Below, piece by piece: positions 33,111 to 42,238 of a DNA stretch of 64,000 nucleotides; the stretch's first letter is position 1; each line of letters begins with the position of its first letter. The notes beneath the pieces were generated by a model. That model was not told the origin of the DNA and made no database searches. It saw only the letters and a program-made list of their open reading frames with translations. Source of the stretch: Sandaracinaceae bacterium. Its GTDB lineage: Bacteria > Myxococcota_A > Polyangia > Polyangiales > Houyiibacteriaceae. The position numbers and the translations under genes were made by a program. The DNA lies in NCBI GenBank assembly GCA_016706685.1, contig JADJJE010000002.1, positions 457,735 to 521,734 on the forward strand. The letters run 5' to 3'.

Positions 33111-35864
33111 ATGGCCAGCGAGCAAGGATCCCTAGAGCCCGTGGCCAAGCAAAACCTCCTCCTCGTCGATGCCGACCAACGCAGCCTGCGCGTGTTGGAG
33201 GTCAGCCTGCGCAAGGCCGGCTACAGCGTCACCACCTGCGCAGACGCGCTCACGGCCATCGAGATGATCGGGCTCAGTCGCCCTGATATGATCATCAGCG
33301 ACACCCGCCTGCCCGACGTGGACGGGTTCCAGCTGGTGGAGCGGCTGCGCGAGAGCGAGGACTCCCGCGAGATCCCGTTCATGTTCCTCTCGAGCGACGG
33401 CTCGGTGGAGAGCAAAGTGAAGGGCCTCGAGCTGGGCGTGCAGGACTACCTGACCAAGCCCATCTACATCAAAGAGATCATCACCCGCGTGAACCTCGAG
33501 CTGCAGCGCCGTCAGCGCGTTGGGCTCGAGCGCAAGAGCGTGGAGACCAAGACCCGCTTCAGCGGTTCGCTGGCGGACATGGGCCTGGTGGACCTCCTCC
33601 AGACCATCGACATCAGCCGCAAGAGCGGCGTCCTGCACCTCACGTCGCCCATCGGGCAGCGTGGCGCCATCTACTTCGACGTGGGCGGGCTCAAGCACGC
33701 CGAGCTCGGCAAGCTGCGCGGCGAGTGGGCGCTGTATCGCTCCCTGGTCTGGAACGAAGGCAACTTCGAGCTGGAGTTCCGGCCGGTGCGGCTCGAAGAA
33801 GAGACCATCTCCATGAGCACGCAGGGGCTCTTGATGGAGGGCATGCGCCGGCTCGACGAGTGGGGGCGCTTGCTGGAACAGCTCCCCCCGCTGGACGCGG
33901 TGTTCGAGATCGACGAGGCCGAGCTGCGTGATCGCCTGGCGGAGATCCCGGACGAGATCAACGACGTCCTCAAGTACTTCGACGGCGTGCGCTCCCTGAT
34001 GGACGTCGTGGACGAGGTGGCCAAGGACGACCTCGAGACGCTGGCCGCCATCTCCAAGCTCTATTTCGAGGGCTTGATCGTGGACAGCGGCATGCGCACC
34101 TCGCTGCTCACGCCGGCTTCGGCCTTCAGCGACACCACGTCGGAGTCCGGCCTGGACGACTCGGATCACGAGATGGACGAGGAGGCGGCCGCCATGGCTG
34201 CTGCAGGCGTGGTCCCGGGTGAGTCCGGCGACATGCTCGTCTCATCGGGTGAGACCCCGCTCGAGCCCGAGGACTTCGGCCAGACGCTGATGCCCACGTC
34301 CAGCCTCGGTCCCGCCTCGCTGGCCGGCATGCGTGCTGCCGACTCCGAGCCACCACCCGCGCGTGAGCGGCCTCAGCGCGAGCGCTCGGACACGTCTCCC
34401 GGCATCGCGAGGGGCGACATCGCGCAGGCTCAGCTGGACCGCAACTCCGCGGAGCGCGCGATCGGGATGCTGGGCGACGACGAGCCCACGGCTCAGCCAG
34501 CGTCAGCGGCCACCCCGGCTGCGCCCGCCGGCGGCCCCGACACCCCGGCCGAGACCGACACCGACGCGCGCCCCACGGCGGTGGACACGGCCCCGGTTTC
34601 CCCCGCGAACCCCGAGCTGCCCGCGGCCCGCGAGGACGCGCGGCCCGAGCCGCCTGCCGAAGCGCCCGCCGAGGCGTCCGCCGAGGAGCCCCGCGAAGTG
34701 CGAGCCTCGCGCACGCCCGCCGAGACCCTGCCCGGCAACGTCATCCGCTTTCCGCAGAAGGGTGGCGCCGCGCTGGCGCTGGCCGAGCCCGAGGCAGAGC
34801 GTGAGGAGCCCCCGCCGGAAGCCGAAGACCCACTGCCCGTGCAGGACCCGGCCGAGGAAGACACCAACACGGCCAGCAAGGGCAACAAGCCCAGCGCGTC
34901 CACCGGACAGAGCGGCGCCCATGCGCGGCCCAGCGATCCTGGCGTGGCCGCCGTGGTGGGGGTGCCCGTCCCCGAAGCCGCTGACTCCCCCGCGCGCGCG
35001 TCGTCGCCCGCACCCGACACCATCCCCACCCGTCCGCAGGAGGGTGGCCACGACGCTAGCGACTTCTCGGACGAGTTCTTCGTCGCCGAGAGCTACGAGT
35101 CCACGCGTGCCTCCCAAGTGGTCGCGCGCCCCGACCGCACCGCCGACTTGGCCCCCGAAGAGGCTGACCGGCCCGCCCCCTCGGCGTCCGATGTGGCGTG
35201 GCGCTACTTGGGGTTGCTCACGGCCGCGGCGGTCATCGTCTTCTTCGTCTATCACCTGGCCACGCGGGACCGTGAAGGGCGCTTCGGCGACATCGGGCAC
35301 CCTGCACACGTGGTCACTCCGGACATCCGCCCCACGCTGCCCACCGAAGCCAGCCCCGCGCCCGAGGCTCCGGTCGCGGACGAGGCGGCCGCCGATCCAC
35401 AGCCCGAGGTGGCCGCGCTCCCGGACACCGCCGCCGCGGTGGATGCCGGCGTGGCTGCGGTGCCCGCCGAAGTCCCGTCCGTGGCCGAAGTGGCCCCCGC
35501 CGCGGCCGCTCCCAGCGCGGCGCTCGAGGAGGCGTTGGCCGCCGCGAGGGCGGCGCGCAGCCGTGACGCCCAGGCGGCTTGGGAGGCGGTGCTCGCCATT
35601 CAGCCGGCCTCCGCCGAGGCTCTCGAGGAGCTCGCCTGGCTCGCCATCAATCGCCGCCAGAACCAACAGGCACGCGATTTTGCCCGGCGCGCGGTCGCCA
35701 TCGACGCCACGCTGTCACGCGCGTGGGTCACGCTGGGCGCAGCGCTCCAAGAGCTGGACGACGACGCTGGGGCCCGCGTGGCCTACCAGGCGTGCGTGGA
35801 CCACGGCGCAGGCCGCAACGTGCGCGACTGCCGCACCATGCTGCGCATGCTGGGCACCCCCTGA
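33111..35864 (+). CDS. response regulator with PATAN (DUF4388), membrane segment and TPR-like C terminus
   Basis: 917 residues from the ATG at 33111. The order is REC domain (residues 14-130; phospho-acceptor Asp64 in IISDTRLPD, Lys in YLTKPI), PATAN/DUF4388 domain (about 150-340, FSGSLADMGLVDLLQTIDISRKSGVL), a long acidic Pro/Ala-rich linker (about 350-690), one membrane helix (about 695-715, YLGLLTAAAVIVFFVYHLA), another Ala/Pro linker, and a C-terminal TPR-like region (VLAIQPASAEALEELAWL). The phospho-receiver is cytoplasmic and the TPRs probably periplasmic. It probably relays a two-component signal to envelope partners. Confidence 0.9.
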   Translation: MASEQGSLEPVAKQNLLLVDADQRSLRVLEVSLRKAGYSVTTCADALTAIEMIGLSRPDMIISDTRLPDVDGFQLVERLRESEDSREIPFMFLSSDGSVESKVKGLELGVQDYLTKPIYIKEIITRVNLELQRRQRVGLERKSVETKTRFSGSLADMGLVDLLQTIDISRKSGVLHLTSPIGQRGAIYFDVGGLKHAELGKLRGEWALYRSLVWNEGNFELEFRPVRLEEETISMSTQGLLMEGMRRLDEWGRLLEQLPPLDAVFEIDEAELRDRLAEIPDEINDVLKYFDGVRSLMDVVDEVAKDDLETLAAISKLYFEGLIVDSGMRTSLLTPASAFSDTTSESGLDDSDHEMDEEAAAMAAAGVVPGESGDMLVSSGETPLEPEDFGQTLMPTSSLGPASLAGMRAADSEPPPARERPQRERSDTSPGIARGDIAQAQLDRNSAERAIGMLGDDEPTAQPASAATPAAPAGGPDTPAETDTDARPTAVDTAPVSPANPELPAAREDARPEPPAEAPAEASAEEPREVRASRTPAETLPGNVIRFPQKGGAALALAEPEAEREEPPPEAEDPLPVQDPAEEDTNTASKGNKPSASTGQSGAHARPSDPGVAAVVGVPVPEAADSPARASSPAPDTIPTRPQEGGHDASDFSDEFFVAESYESTRASQVVARPDRTADLAPEEADRPAPSASDVAWRYLGLLTAAAVIVFFVYHLATRDREGRFGDIGHPAHVVTPDIRPTLPTEASPAPEAPVADEAAADPQPEVAALPDTAAAVDAGVAAVPAEVPSVAEVAPAAAAPSAALEEALAAARAARSRDAQAAWEAVLAIQPASAEALEELAWLAINRRQNQQARDFARRAVAIDATLSRAWVTLGAALQELDDDAGARVAYQACVDHGAGRNVRDCRTMLRMLGTP

Positions 35865-35937
35865 AGCCAGGCGGGACGCGAAACGCGTCGGCTGCTGCTC
35901 AGGTCATGGAGAGGCCGGCGCGGAGTGGCCGGGCGGC

Positions 35938-36204
35938 TCAGCTCTGGGGAGAGCCGGCGATGATGTCCAGCTGCACGGACTCGCCGTTGCGGACCTCGAG
36001 GCGGTAGCGGCTGTTGGCGGTCTGCACGTAGTAGACCTCACTGCCGCAGATCCGGAGGATGCGCTTCACCGGCGTGGTCACGTACTCGTGCAGGCCATCC
36101 GGAAACTCGATGACCACGACCGAACCCTTACGAGGTGGCCGTAGCAGTCGCCCCACTACGGCGCGACCGGGTTTCCGTCCAAGCTTGCGCAGAACAACTT
36201 CCAC
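35938..36204 (-). CDS. small conserved-looking protein
   Basis: 88 residues. It is a compact beta-rich protein (KGSVVVIEFPDGLHEYVTTPVKRIL, EVYYVQTANSRYRLEV) with a basic N terminus. No family is recognised and no signal or membrane segment is seen. The strand pattern resembles small PilZ- or SH3-like barrels, but that is only an impression. Confidence 0.6.
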   Translation of the reverse strand: MEVVLRKLGRKPGRAVVGRLLRPPRKGSVVVIEFPDGLHEYVTTPVKRILRICGSEVYYVQTANSRYRLEVRNGESVQLDIIAGSPQS

Positions 36205-36299
36205 GATGGGATCAAGCTAGCACACTCGCTCTCGCCAGCAAAAGCCCTGCGTATGGAAATTCGTCGCCAGCTCGAAATGAAGCGGGTTGTGGCGGACGG

Positions 36300-37019
36300 C
36301 TAGCGCACTTGAAAGCGGAACGAGACTACGGCCCCGTCGGGCAGGGTGCTGCCGGTGACGCGCATGAGGGGGGGAGACACGCAGCGGTTCAAGACCCCGA
36401 GGTCGATGCCGGCGGCGCCACGCTCGCGAAACCGGACATCGGTGACTGCCCCGGCCGCCACGCTGACGCGCACATCCGCCTCGCCCGCGGTGCCCAGGCA
36501 GGCTCCCAGGCGGTCGAGGGTGCGCCAGACGCTGCGCTCGAGGCCGTGGTCGCGCGGGCAGGTGTCGTTGGGGCACTGGAAGTAGGCCACGCGGCCGTGC
36601 TCCAGGGTTCGCTCCCCTCCGGGCGTGTCTCCGGTGGTGCCGGGCTGGGGGACGGGGGCGGCGTCTCCGGCCGCCTCGGGCAGTGGCGCGTCCGCAGCGA
36701 CCTCGGCTTCGGCAGCCGTGGCCTCCGCGTCCGCGGCGGCTGCTGCCACACCCACATCCACGGCCCCCGCGACCGCCAGCGTGTCGGGGCCGGGCTCCGG
36801 GGCGTCCGCCACCGGGGCCTCGTCGAGCGGTTCGTGGGGTGAGGCGGCAGAGCCTTCGCCCGCAACGGGCTCGAGCGCCCCAGCTTCGGGCCGCGGGGCC
36901 ACCAGCGACAGCTTCAGCAGCAGCAGCCCGAGCGCCGTGCAGCCCAGCGCCACCGCGAAGAGCGACAGCGGACGAGGGGTGCTCCCGCGAGGGTCGGCGA
37001 TACGAACGATGGGCGACAT
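36300..37019 (-). CDS. membrane-anchored Ala-rich protein with AgmX-like C terminus
   Basis: 239 residues. One N-terminal membrane helix (LFAVALGCTALGLLLLKL) is followed by a long Ala/Pro/Glu linker to residue 135. The C-terminal domain carries YFQCPNDTCPRDHGLE, then VWRTLDRLGACLGTAGEADVRVSVAAGAVTDVRF and LGVLNRCVSPPLMRVTGS. The paired Cys pattern and beta-alpha arrangement resemble the AgmX-type C-terminal domain at 28936. It is inner-membrane anchored facing the periplasm. Confidence 0.65.
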   Translation of the reverse strand: MSPIVRIADPRGSTPRPLSLFAVALGCTALGLLLLKLSLVAPRPEAGALEPVAGEGSAASPHEPLDEAPVADAPEPGPDTLAVAGAVDVGVAAAAADAEATAAEAEVAADAPLPEAAGDAAPVPQPGTTGDTPGGERTLEHGRVAYFQCPNDTCPRDHGLERSVWRTLDRLGACLGTAGEADVRVSVAAGAVTDVRFRERGAAGIDLGVLNRCVSPPLMRVTGSTLPDGAVVSFRFQVR

Positions 37020-37075
37020 GACGTTGGCTGCCTAACGCGCGCCGGGAGCCTTGTAAAGCCCGGGCGGGCCAGCCC

Positions 37076-37876
37076 TCAGGCGGCCGTGTGGAACGCCGCC
37101 AGGCTGACCTGGAGCTTCTTCTTGGCGCGCGCCTCGAGCTGGCGGACGCGCTCCTTGCTCACGCCCATCTCGGTGCCCAGCTTCTCGAGCGTGCAGGGAT
37201 CCTCGGCCAGCATGCGGGCGGCCACGATGCGGCGCTCGCGCTCCGTCAGCTCGTGGAGAGCGCTGTCGAGCGCCTCACGCACACCCTGGATGGCCTGCTC
37301 ACGGGCGACCAGCTCCTCGGGGTTGGGCACGTCCATGCCCATGCGCTCGAGCGCCGACTGACGGTCCTCGTACTGGGCGTCCACCGACACGTCGCCCTGC
37401 GTGAGCAGCGGCCAGAGCTTCTCGGCGCGGGCGCGCGGCATGCCCGAGCAGGTGGCCAGGTCGGCCGCGGACTGCACGTCCTGGCGGCGATAGGCCCGCA
37501 TGGCGCGGCGCTCGGTGCGGGTGGTGCCCAGGCGCACGATGCGGTAGCCGCGCACCACGTAGTCGCGGATCTCGGCGCGGATCCAGTACGCCGCGTAGGT
37601 GATCAGGCGGCAGCCCTTGTCGGGGTCGTAGCGCGTGGCGGCCTTGAGCAGCCCCAGGTTGCCCTGCTGCACCAGGTCCTCGATGGGCACGCCCCAGCGG
37701 CGGTACTCACGGGCGATGCGGATGACGAAGGGCAGGCTGGCCTCGATGAGGCGCCGGCCCGCGTCCTGGTTGCCGCTGCAGTAGAGGCGCGCCAGCTCGC
37801 GCTCGGCCTCGGGGTCCAGGGTCTGGACGTGCTGCAAGGACGCGCGGTAACGATCGAGGGAGGTGACGTTGCTCAT
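37076..37876 (-). CDS. rpoH: RpoH-like heat-shock sigma factor
   Basis: 266 residues from the ATG at 37876 (MSNVTSLDRYRAS), preceded by GGAGTATC; a frame start at 37915 adds 13 residues. Region 2 is clear: LIEASLPFVIRIAREYRRWGVPIEDLVQQGNLGLLKAATRYDP and FITYA-like LITYAAYWIRAEIRDYV. Region 4 is TLEKLGTEMGVSKERVRQLEARAKKKL. Length and the central block fit sigma-32 rather than sigma-70. It directs RNA polymerase to a stress regulon. A Fur-like inverted repeat lies 61 bases upstream. Confidence 0.88.
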   Translation of the reverse strand: MSNVTSLDRYRASLQHVQTLDPEAERELARLYCSGNQDAGRRLIEASLPFVIRIAREYRRWGVPIEDLVQQGNLGLLKAATRYDPDKGCRLITYAAYWIRAEIRDYVVRGYRIVRLGTTRTERRAMRAYRRQDVQSAADLATCSGMPRARAEKLWPLLTQGDVSVDAQYEDRQSALERMGMDVPNPEELVAREQAIQGVREALDSALHELTERERRIVAARMLAEDPCTLEKLGTEMGVSKERVRQLEARAKKKLQVSLAAFHTAA

Positions 37877-37936
37877 CGGGGATACTCCAGGGTGCTGCGG
37901 CGCGTCATTGCACACCCCGTGCCTACCTTTCGCCTT

Positions 37937-37962
37937 CTGAAATCATTATCATTTTCAGAATG
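37937..37962. promoter_or_regulatory. Fur-like inverted repeat upstream of rpoH
   Basis: TTCTGAAA, ten bases, TTTCAGAA: a perfect 8-bp inverted repeat around TCATTATCAT. Read on the minus strand, GAAAATGATAATGATTTCA matches the classical 19-bp Fur box at 14 of 19 positions. It is an isolated AT-rich block in high-GC DNA, 61-86 bases before the rpoH start. Confidence 0.55.
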
Positions 37963-38099
37963 ACGCGGCGCGTCGTGGCGATAGCATCATCACCGCCGCG
38001 GCAGAACGCCGCACCCCGCTCCGCGGACCTGCCGCAGTGCCGCGGTTCGGGGCTTGCGCAGCCGCCGCGTTGACCCTAGCCCGCTGTCCCCGTTCTGGG

Positions 38100-39002
38100 C
38101 TACTCGGGGTCGCAGGCCACGTACTCGCTGGCCAGCCCCGGCGTGGGGGTCTGGGCGAACGCTCCCGCCGGCACCGTGACGTTCAGCGCGATGTCCTGGA
38201 AGCGCACCAGCGTGTCTGCGTCGTGGCGTTCGTCTTCGAAGTGCACCACGAAGGGCAGCTCCACCTCGGCGGCGCCGTCCTGCACCACGCGGTAGTCCTC
38301 GTAGCTCACGCGCCACACGGTGGCCCCGCTGGCGTCGAAGAGCTCCGAGCGCACCAGCCGCAGGCGCTGGTCGGCCGGTCGAGCGTTCCGGTCCGCCGTG
38401 GGCACCAAGAACGCCAGCTCCTGGCGCCGGCCATCGGGGGCGCGCAGCGTGACCGTGTAGCCGTCTCCCTCGCAGGCCATGCTGGCCTCGGCCGGATCGA
38501 GGCGCGGCGTGTCACCCATCAGGAAGCGCGCCACCTCGGCGCCCTCGAGCGACACCCCCAGCAGCCGCGCGATGTTGGATGGACAGGTGGGGCCTTCCAG
38601 GAAGCGGTTCTCACGAACGTCGGTGAGCTGGAAGCGCTCGCCGTCGCTGGTCAGGATGGCCGCCGCGCCGAACTGGGTGAGCACGTCGAAGCGCACCCGG
38701 TCGGGGCGCTCGAGGAACATCATGACCGTGCCGCGCACGCGGCCTTCGCGCCCACGGGTGTCCACGCGAGCCTCGGCCCGGACCACGCGCGTGACGGCCC
38801 GGGCATCACGGTGCGCGTCGAGCGCCGCCGCAGGCCCCGTGTGCGGATAGGCTGGGCAGGCGCCGCTCGGGCCACAGCCGCTCACGCCGGTCCACGCCAC
38901 GGCGAGCAGGCTCAGCACGCCGAGGCTGCGCAAGCCGCTGACGGGCAGAGAGGAGCGCGGGCGTGGAGCAGTGGGTGATGGGACGAGGGGCGAGACGGGC
39001 AT
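38100..39002 (-). CDS. LolB/LolA-like lipoprotein
   Basis: 300 residues from the ATG at 39002. The lipobox is WTGVSGC. The mature part has ARVDTRGREGRVRGTVMMFLERPDRVRFDVLTQFGAAAILTSDGERFQL, the open beta-barrel pattern of LolA/LolB and DUF4292 proteins, followed by longer strands (AEVELPFVVHFEDE). It may sit at the outer membrane and handle lipoproteins or lipid. The family is inferred from pattern, not full-length identity. Confidence 0.72.
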   Translation of the reverse strand: MPVSPLVPSPTAPRPRSSLPVSGLRSLGVLSLLAVAWTGVSGCGPSGACPAYPHTGPAAALDAHRDARAVTRVVRAEARVDTRGREGRVRGTVMMFLERPDRVRFDVLTQFGAAAILTSDGERFQLTDVRENRFLEGPTCPSNIARLLGVSLEGAEVARFLMGDTPRLDPAEASMACEGDGYTVTLRAPDGRRQELAFLVPTADRNARPADQRLRLVRSELFDASGATVWRVSYEDYRVVQDGAAEVELPFVVHFEDERHDADTLVRFQDIALNVTVPAGAFAQTPTPGLASEYVACDPE

Positions 39003-39041
39003 CGCCCGAGTGTATCGCCCCCAGCAGGCCGCGCGACCCAA

Positions 39042-40142
39042 TCAGTTCTCGGGCGCGCCTTCGTCGATCCACTGGCGGATGACCGCCATGAACTCGGGCG
39101 GGAACAGCCGGCCGCCGGACGGCATCGGGTCGCCGCAGCTCGGGCTGTTGTTCTCCATCTTGTCGATCAGGAGCGAGCCGTCGGCGTCGCCCGGGATGAT
39201 GAGGATGCCGTTATCCTCGCCGCAGTCCTCGCCTTCGGCCCCGCGGTTGACCATCTGGTCGTAGGCCAACTCGATGTTGCTGAGGTCCAGCTGGCTCTCC
39301 TCCCGGAAGTCCGGCTCGCCGGGGCCATGGCAGCTGTCGGCGCAGAACGGCTGGATGAGCGTCTCGTAGATGGAGGCCCAGTTCGGCTCGGGGGGGTCCG
39401 CCAGGGCGTCCACACGGTAGACGCAGTCGGTGGACCCGCGGCAGTTGCGCCCGGAGTCCTGAGGCGTGTTCGGGATCTCGTAGCGCTCGACCACCGGCAG
39501 GCCGCACGACAGCCAGTTCGCCACGATGCGCCGGCCCTCGCGGGTGCCGGCCTCGGGGAGCGCCTCACCCTCGTCGACGCCACCCACGAAGAAGGGATCG
39601 GCCGTGTCCACCCGCACATAGGTGCCGGCCTCGTCGCGGATGTCGCTCCCCAGGCGCCCCGGCGGCATGGACCCCCGCTGCAGCTCCTGCAGGATGTGGT
39701 GGCGGTAGTCGAAGGCCACGGCCTGGTTGGCGCGCAGCCGCGAGACGGCGCCCGGCAAGCAGCCCGAAGCATCGCAAGGGACCGAAAAGTCGAAGTCGAG
39801 CCCGGTGGGAACGCCGTAGCGCTCGCCTTCGGTGGCGGCGTTGGAGTGGCAGAACTGACCGTCGCCGCAGCTCACCTGCATGAGCGCCTGGCCCGCGAAC
39901 ATGGGCGTGCCGTTGTTCGGGTCGCCCACGATGCCCGTGTTCAAGTACACGATCTCGCGCGCAGCGAAGGGGTCGCAGGGGCCGACATCGACCGTGCAGC
40001 CGGCCGACGCCAACAGCAGACCGGCCACCAACCACGCCGGCGTGGGGTGCAGCACAGGCCGCGCGGACACTTGCAGGGACGAAGGAGCGACGCTGACCGC
40101 CGACGGTTGCGGGGCTTCGAGGGGGGAGTATGAGCTGTTCAT
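39042..40142 (-). CDS. lipoprotein with cytochrome c-like Cys-His motifs
   Basis: 366 residues from the ATG at 40142; a frame start at 40187 is also possible. A lipobox (LLLASAGC) follows an unusually long N-tail. The body has CGDGQFCHS and FCADSCHG, which resemble heme or metal-binding Cys-His motifs in planctomycete-type cytochrome c domains, but the spacings (CxxxxxCH and CxxxCH) are not the standard CxxCH. SGGRLFPPEFMAVIRQWIDEGAP is the typical end of a PSCyt1-like domain. Heme binding is uncertain. Confidence 0.7.
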   Translation of the reverse strand: MNSSYSPLEAPQPSAVSVAPSSLQVSARPVLHPTPAWLVAGLLLASAGCTVDVGPCDPFAAREIVYLNTGIVGDPNNGTPMFAGQALMQVSCGDGQFCHSNAATEGERYGVPTGLDFDFSVPCDASGCLPGAVSRLRANQAVAFDYRHHILQELQRGSMPPGRLGSDIRDEAGTYVRVDTADPFFVGGVDEGEALPEAGTREGRRIVANWLSCGLPVVERYEIPNTPQDSGRNCRGSTDCVYRVDALADPPEPNWASIYETLIQPFCADSCHGPGEPDFREESQLDLSNIELAYDQMVNRGAEGEDCGEDNGILIIPGDADGSLLIDKMENNSPSCGDPMPSGGRLFPPEFMAVIRQWIDEGAPEN

Positions 40143-40237
40143 GAAGGTCTGCGGGATGCCCCGCTCGGACGATACCTTGCGACGCATGCGTGCGCTGGGT
40201 CAAGCTTAGCTGCCGATCGCGCCCTTCGAGCCACTCG

Positions 40238-40888
40238 ATGACGACTGCTACCACCACCCGCCCGCGCCGCGAGCGCAACCGTGAGGCCACTCAAGCACGG
40301 ATCCTGGCCGCCGCGGAGGCCGAGTTCGCCCAGAAGGGTTACGACGGGGCACGGCTGCGTGACGTGGCCGCCCGCGCGGGGGTGCACCACGCGCTGCTGC
40401 ACCACTACTTCGGCGACAAGGTGGGGCTCTTTCGTGCGGTGGTGCAGAACGCCTTTGCGGGTGTCTCCACGCGCGCGCTCGCCGCGCTCCGCTCGGGGTC
40501 GTCCATCCGCGCGCTGCTCGAGACCTACGTCAACATGCTGATCGACTTCCACACCCAGAACCCGAACTTGGTGCGGCTGCTGCACTACGCGTCGCTGGAT
40601 GTGTCCTCGCCGGCGTTCACCGCCATGGAGGAGGTCACCCGCGAGATCAGCGCGCCCGTCATGGAGGCCGTGGGCCGCGCTGTGGAGGCCGCGCAGCACG
40701 CCAAGGTCATCCGTCAGGACATCGACGCACGTCGCCTCGTGAGCCTCTCCATCGGCGCCGTGGCCTACGTGTTCCACGAGGACCGTTTCTTTTCGCTCTT
40801 CCACGGCGGCGAGGTGCGCGCGCCCGAGTCGGTGGAGGCGCACCGGCGTGCCGCCATCGCGTTCGTCAACGCAGCGGTGTTCCCATGA
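40238..40888 (+). CDS. TetR-family transcriptional regulator
   Basis: 216 residues from the ATG at 40238. The N-terminal helix-turn-helix (ARILAAAEAEFAQKGYDGARLRDVAARAGVHHALLHHYFGDKVGLF) is a canonical TetR domain. The C-terminal part is all helical and ligand-binding in type. Its stop overlaps the next gene (ATGA), so it is co-transcribed with a hypothetical gene and is divergent from the cytochrome-like lipoprotein gene, which is a possible target. Confidence 0.92.
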   Translation: MTTATTTRPRRERNREATQARILAAAEAEFAQKGYDGARLRDVAARAGVHHALLHHYFGDKVGLFRAVVQNAFAGVSTRALAALRSGSSIRALLETYVNMLIDFHTQNPNLVRLLHYASLDVSSPAFTAMEEVTREISAPVMEAVGRAVEAAQHAKVIRQDIDARRLVSLSIGAVAYVFHEDRFFSLFHGGEVRAPESVEAHRRAAIAFVNAAVFP

Positions 40889-42105
40889 ACGACGTGCGCT
40901 GGGGGGCGCCGTACGAGGGGGTTCGCTTCGGGCTGCGGCCGCCGGCCGTGGCCGAGGCGGGCGGCTCCATCCTGGTGGGGCTGCTGTGCCACAACGTGGG
41001 CAACGCGCCGGTGCGCATGTTCGGCTTCCACCCCGCGTATCCGCGTGCGCTGCGCGTCTCGCCGCCCAAGGCCGACCGCCCGTACATCCGCGTGTCGTTC
41101 GGCGACGTGAACGTGCTGCACCCGCTCGATGCGTTCTCGGTGCTCGCGCCCGGCGCCACGCTCGAGACCTCGCTCGATCTCTCGTTCGCCTTCGACCGCC
41201 GTGGTACGGGCACCTGGCAGCTGGCTTTCGCCTACGACGCCGTGCGCACGGGTGCCCACTTCGTGGCGTACCGCGGTGGCGACGAAGCGCCTCAGAGCCC
41301 CGTGGTGGACCTGCTGGTCAGCTACTCGCGCTCGCTGCGCGACGCCGGCATCGACGAGGCCACCGAGGCCAAACTGGATGGCGCGCTCTACGCTGGCGAA
41401 GCCCGGCTGTTGGACCTGCTGCGGCATCATGGCGCAGGCGGGGTGGCGTTCGCAGCGCGGCGTGTGGCGCGCGTGCTCTCTCCGGGCGCCGAGTCCATCG
41501 CGGGATGGAACGCGCTCGACGCGCTGGCGCTGCTGGGCCCGCAGGCCATCGACGCCGTCAACGTGGCGCGCGAAGAGATCCCGCACGCCGACCGGGCGCT
41601 TGCGTTCGCCACGCGCTGGCTCGCGTTCCGGCACGGGTCGTCGCCGGACCCCTACGACCTGCCCTTCGTCACCATGCTGGACCGCATCGTCGAAGAGCCA
41701 GCCACGCGCGGCAACCTGCTGGTGGGCTGGACCGGCGTGGACTCGGCCATCCATGGCCTGCGGCGGGTGCAGATCTTCGGCAACGGCGAGCGCATCGTGA
41801 CCTCGCGCGACCCGGGCTCCGAGTTCAGCCGCACGCGCCGCACCATGCTGCGCCCGCACGAGATGCAGGCCCTGGTGGAGGCCATTCGGCACAGCGCCGT
41901 GTGGCTGGCCGCTCCGCTGCGCGAGCAAGGCCTCCCGGACGAGCCGCGCCCCGCGTTCGAGGTGCAGCTCGGCATCGGTGGCCCCTTCAGCCGGCAGGTG
42001 TCCATGTGGAACGGCGAGTGGCGCCGCGGCCCCTCGTCCCACCTGGCCGAGCTCATGGATCGGCTGGCGAGCGACCACATCGGCGAGTCCATGCCGCCGA
42101 GCTGA
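40885..42105 (+). CDS. hypothetical protein coupled to TetR regulator
   Basis: 406 residues. It begins in an ATGA overlap with the TetR gene. The N-terminal part is beta-rich (ILVGLLCHNVGNAPVRMFGF, ATLETSLDLSFAFD). The middle has a helical repeat-like stretch (LDGALYAGEARLLDLLRHHG), and the C-terminal part reads QLGIGGPFSRQVSMWNGEWRRG. No family is recognised and no signal peptide or membrane segment is present. Confidence 0.75.
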   Translation: MNDVRWGAPYEGVRFGLRPPAVAEAGGSILVGLLCHNVGNAPVRMFGFHPAYPRALRVSPPKADRPYIRVSFGDVNVLHPLDAFSVLAPGATLETSLDLSFAFDRRGTGTWQLAFAYDAVRTGAHFVAYRGGDEAPQSPVVDLLVSYSRSLRDAGIDEATEAKLDGALYAGEARLLDLLRHHGAGGVAFAARRVARVLSPGAESIAGWNALDALALLGPQAIDAVNVAREEIPHADRALAFATRWLAFRHGSSPDPYDLPFVTMLDRIVEEPATRGNLLVGWTGVDSAIHGLRRVQIFGNGERIVTSRDPGSEFSRTRRTMLRPHEMQALVEAIRHSAVWLAAPLREQGLPDEPRPAFEVQLGIGGPFSRQVSMWNGEWRRGPSSHLAELMDRLASDHIGESMPPS

Positions 42106-42238
42106 GGCGTGCGGAGGCTCTACAAGGAACGGTTGACCCGAGCCCCGGGTTCGACGTCTAATGCCCCGTGGCCCAGCGAATTTGTCACGGACGGTCTCAC
42201 ACGGACGACTCGCGACGTGTGAGCGAGTGGGGGAAATC

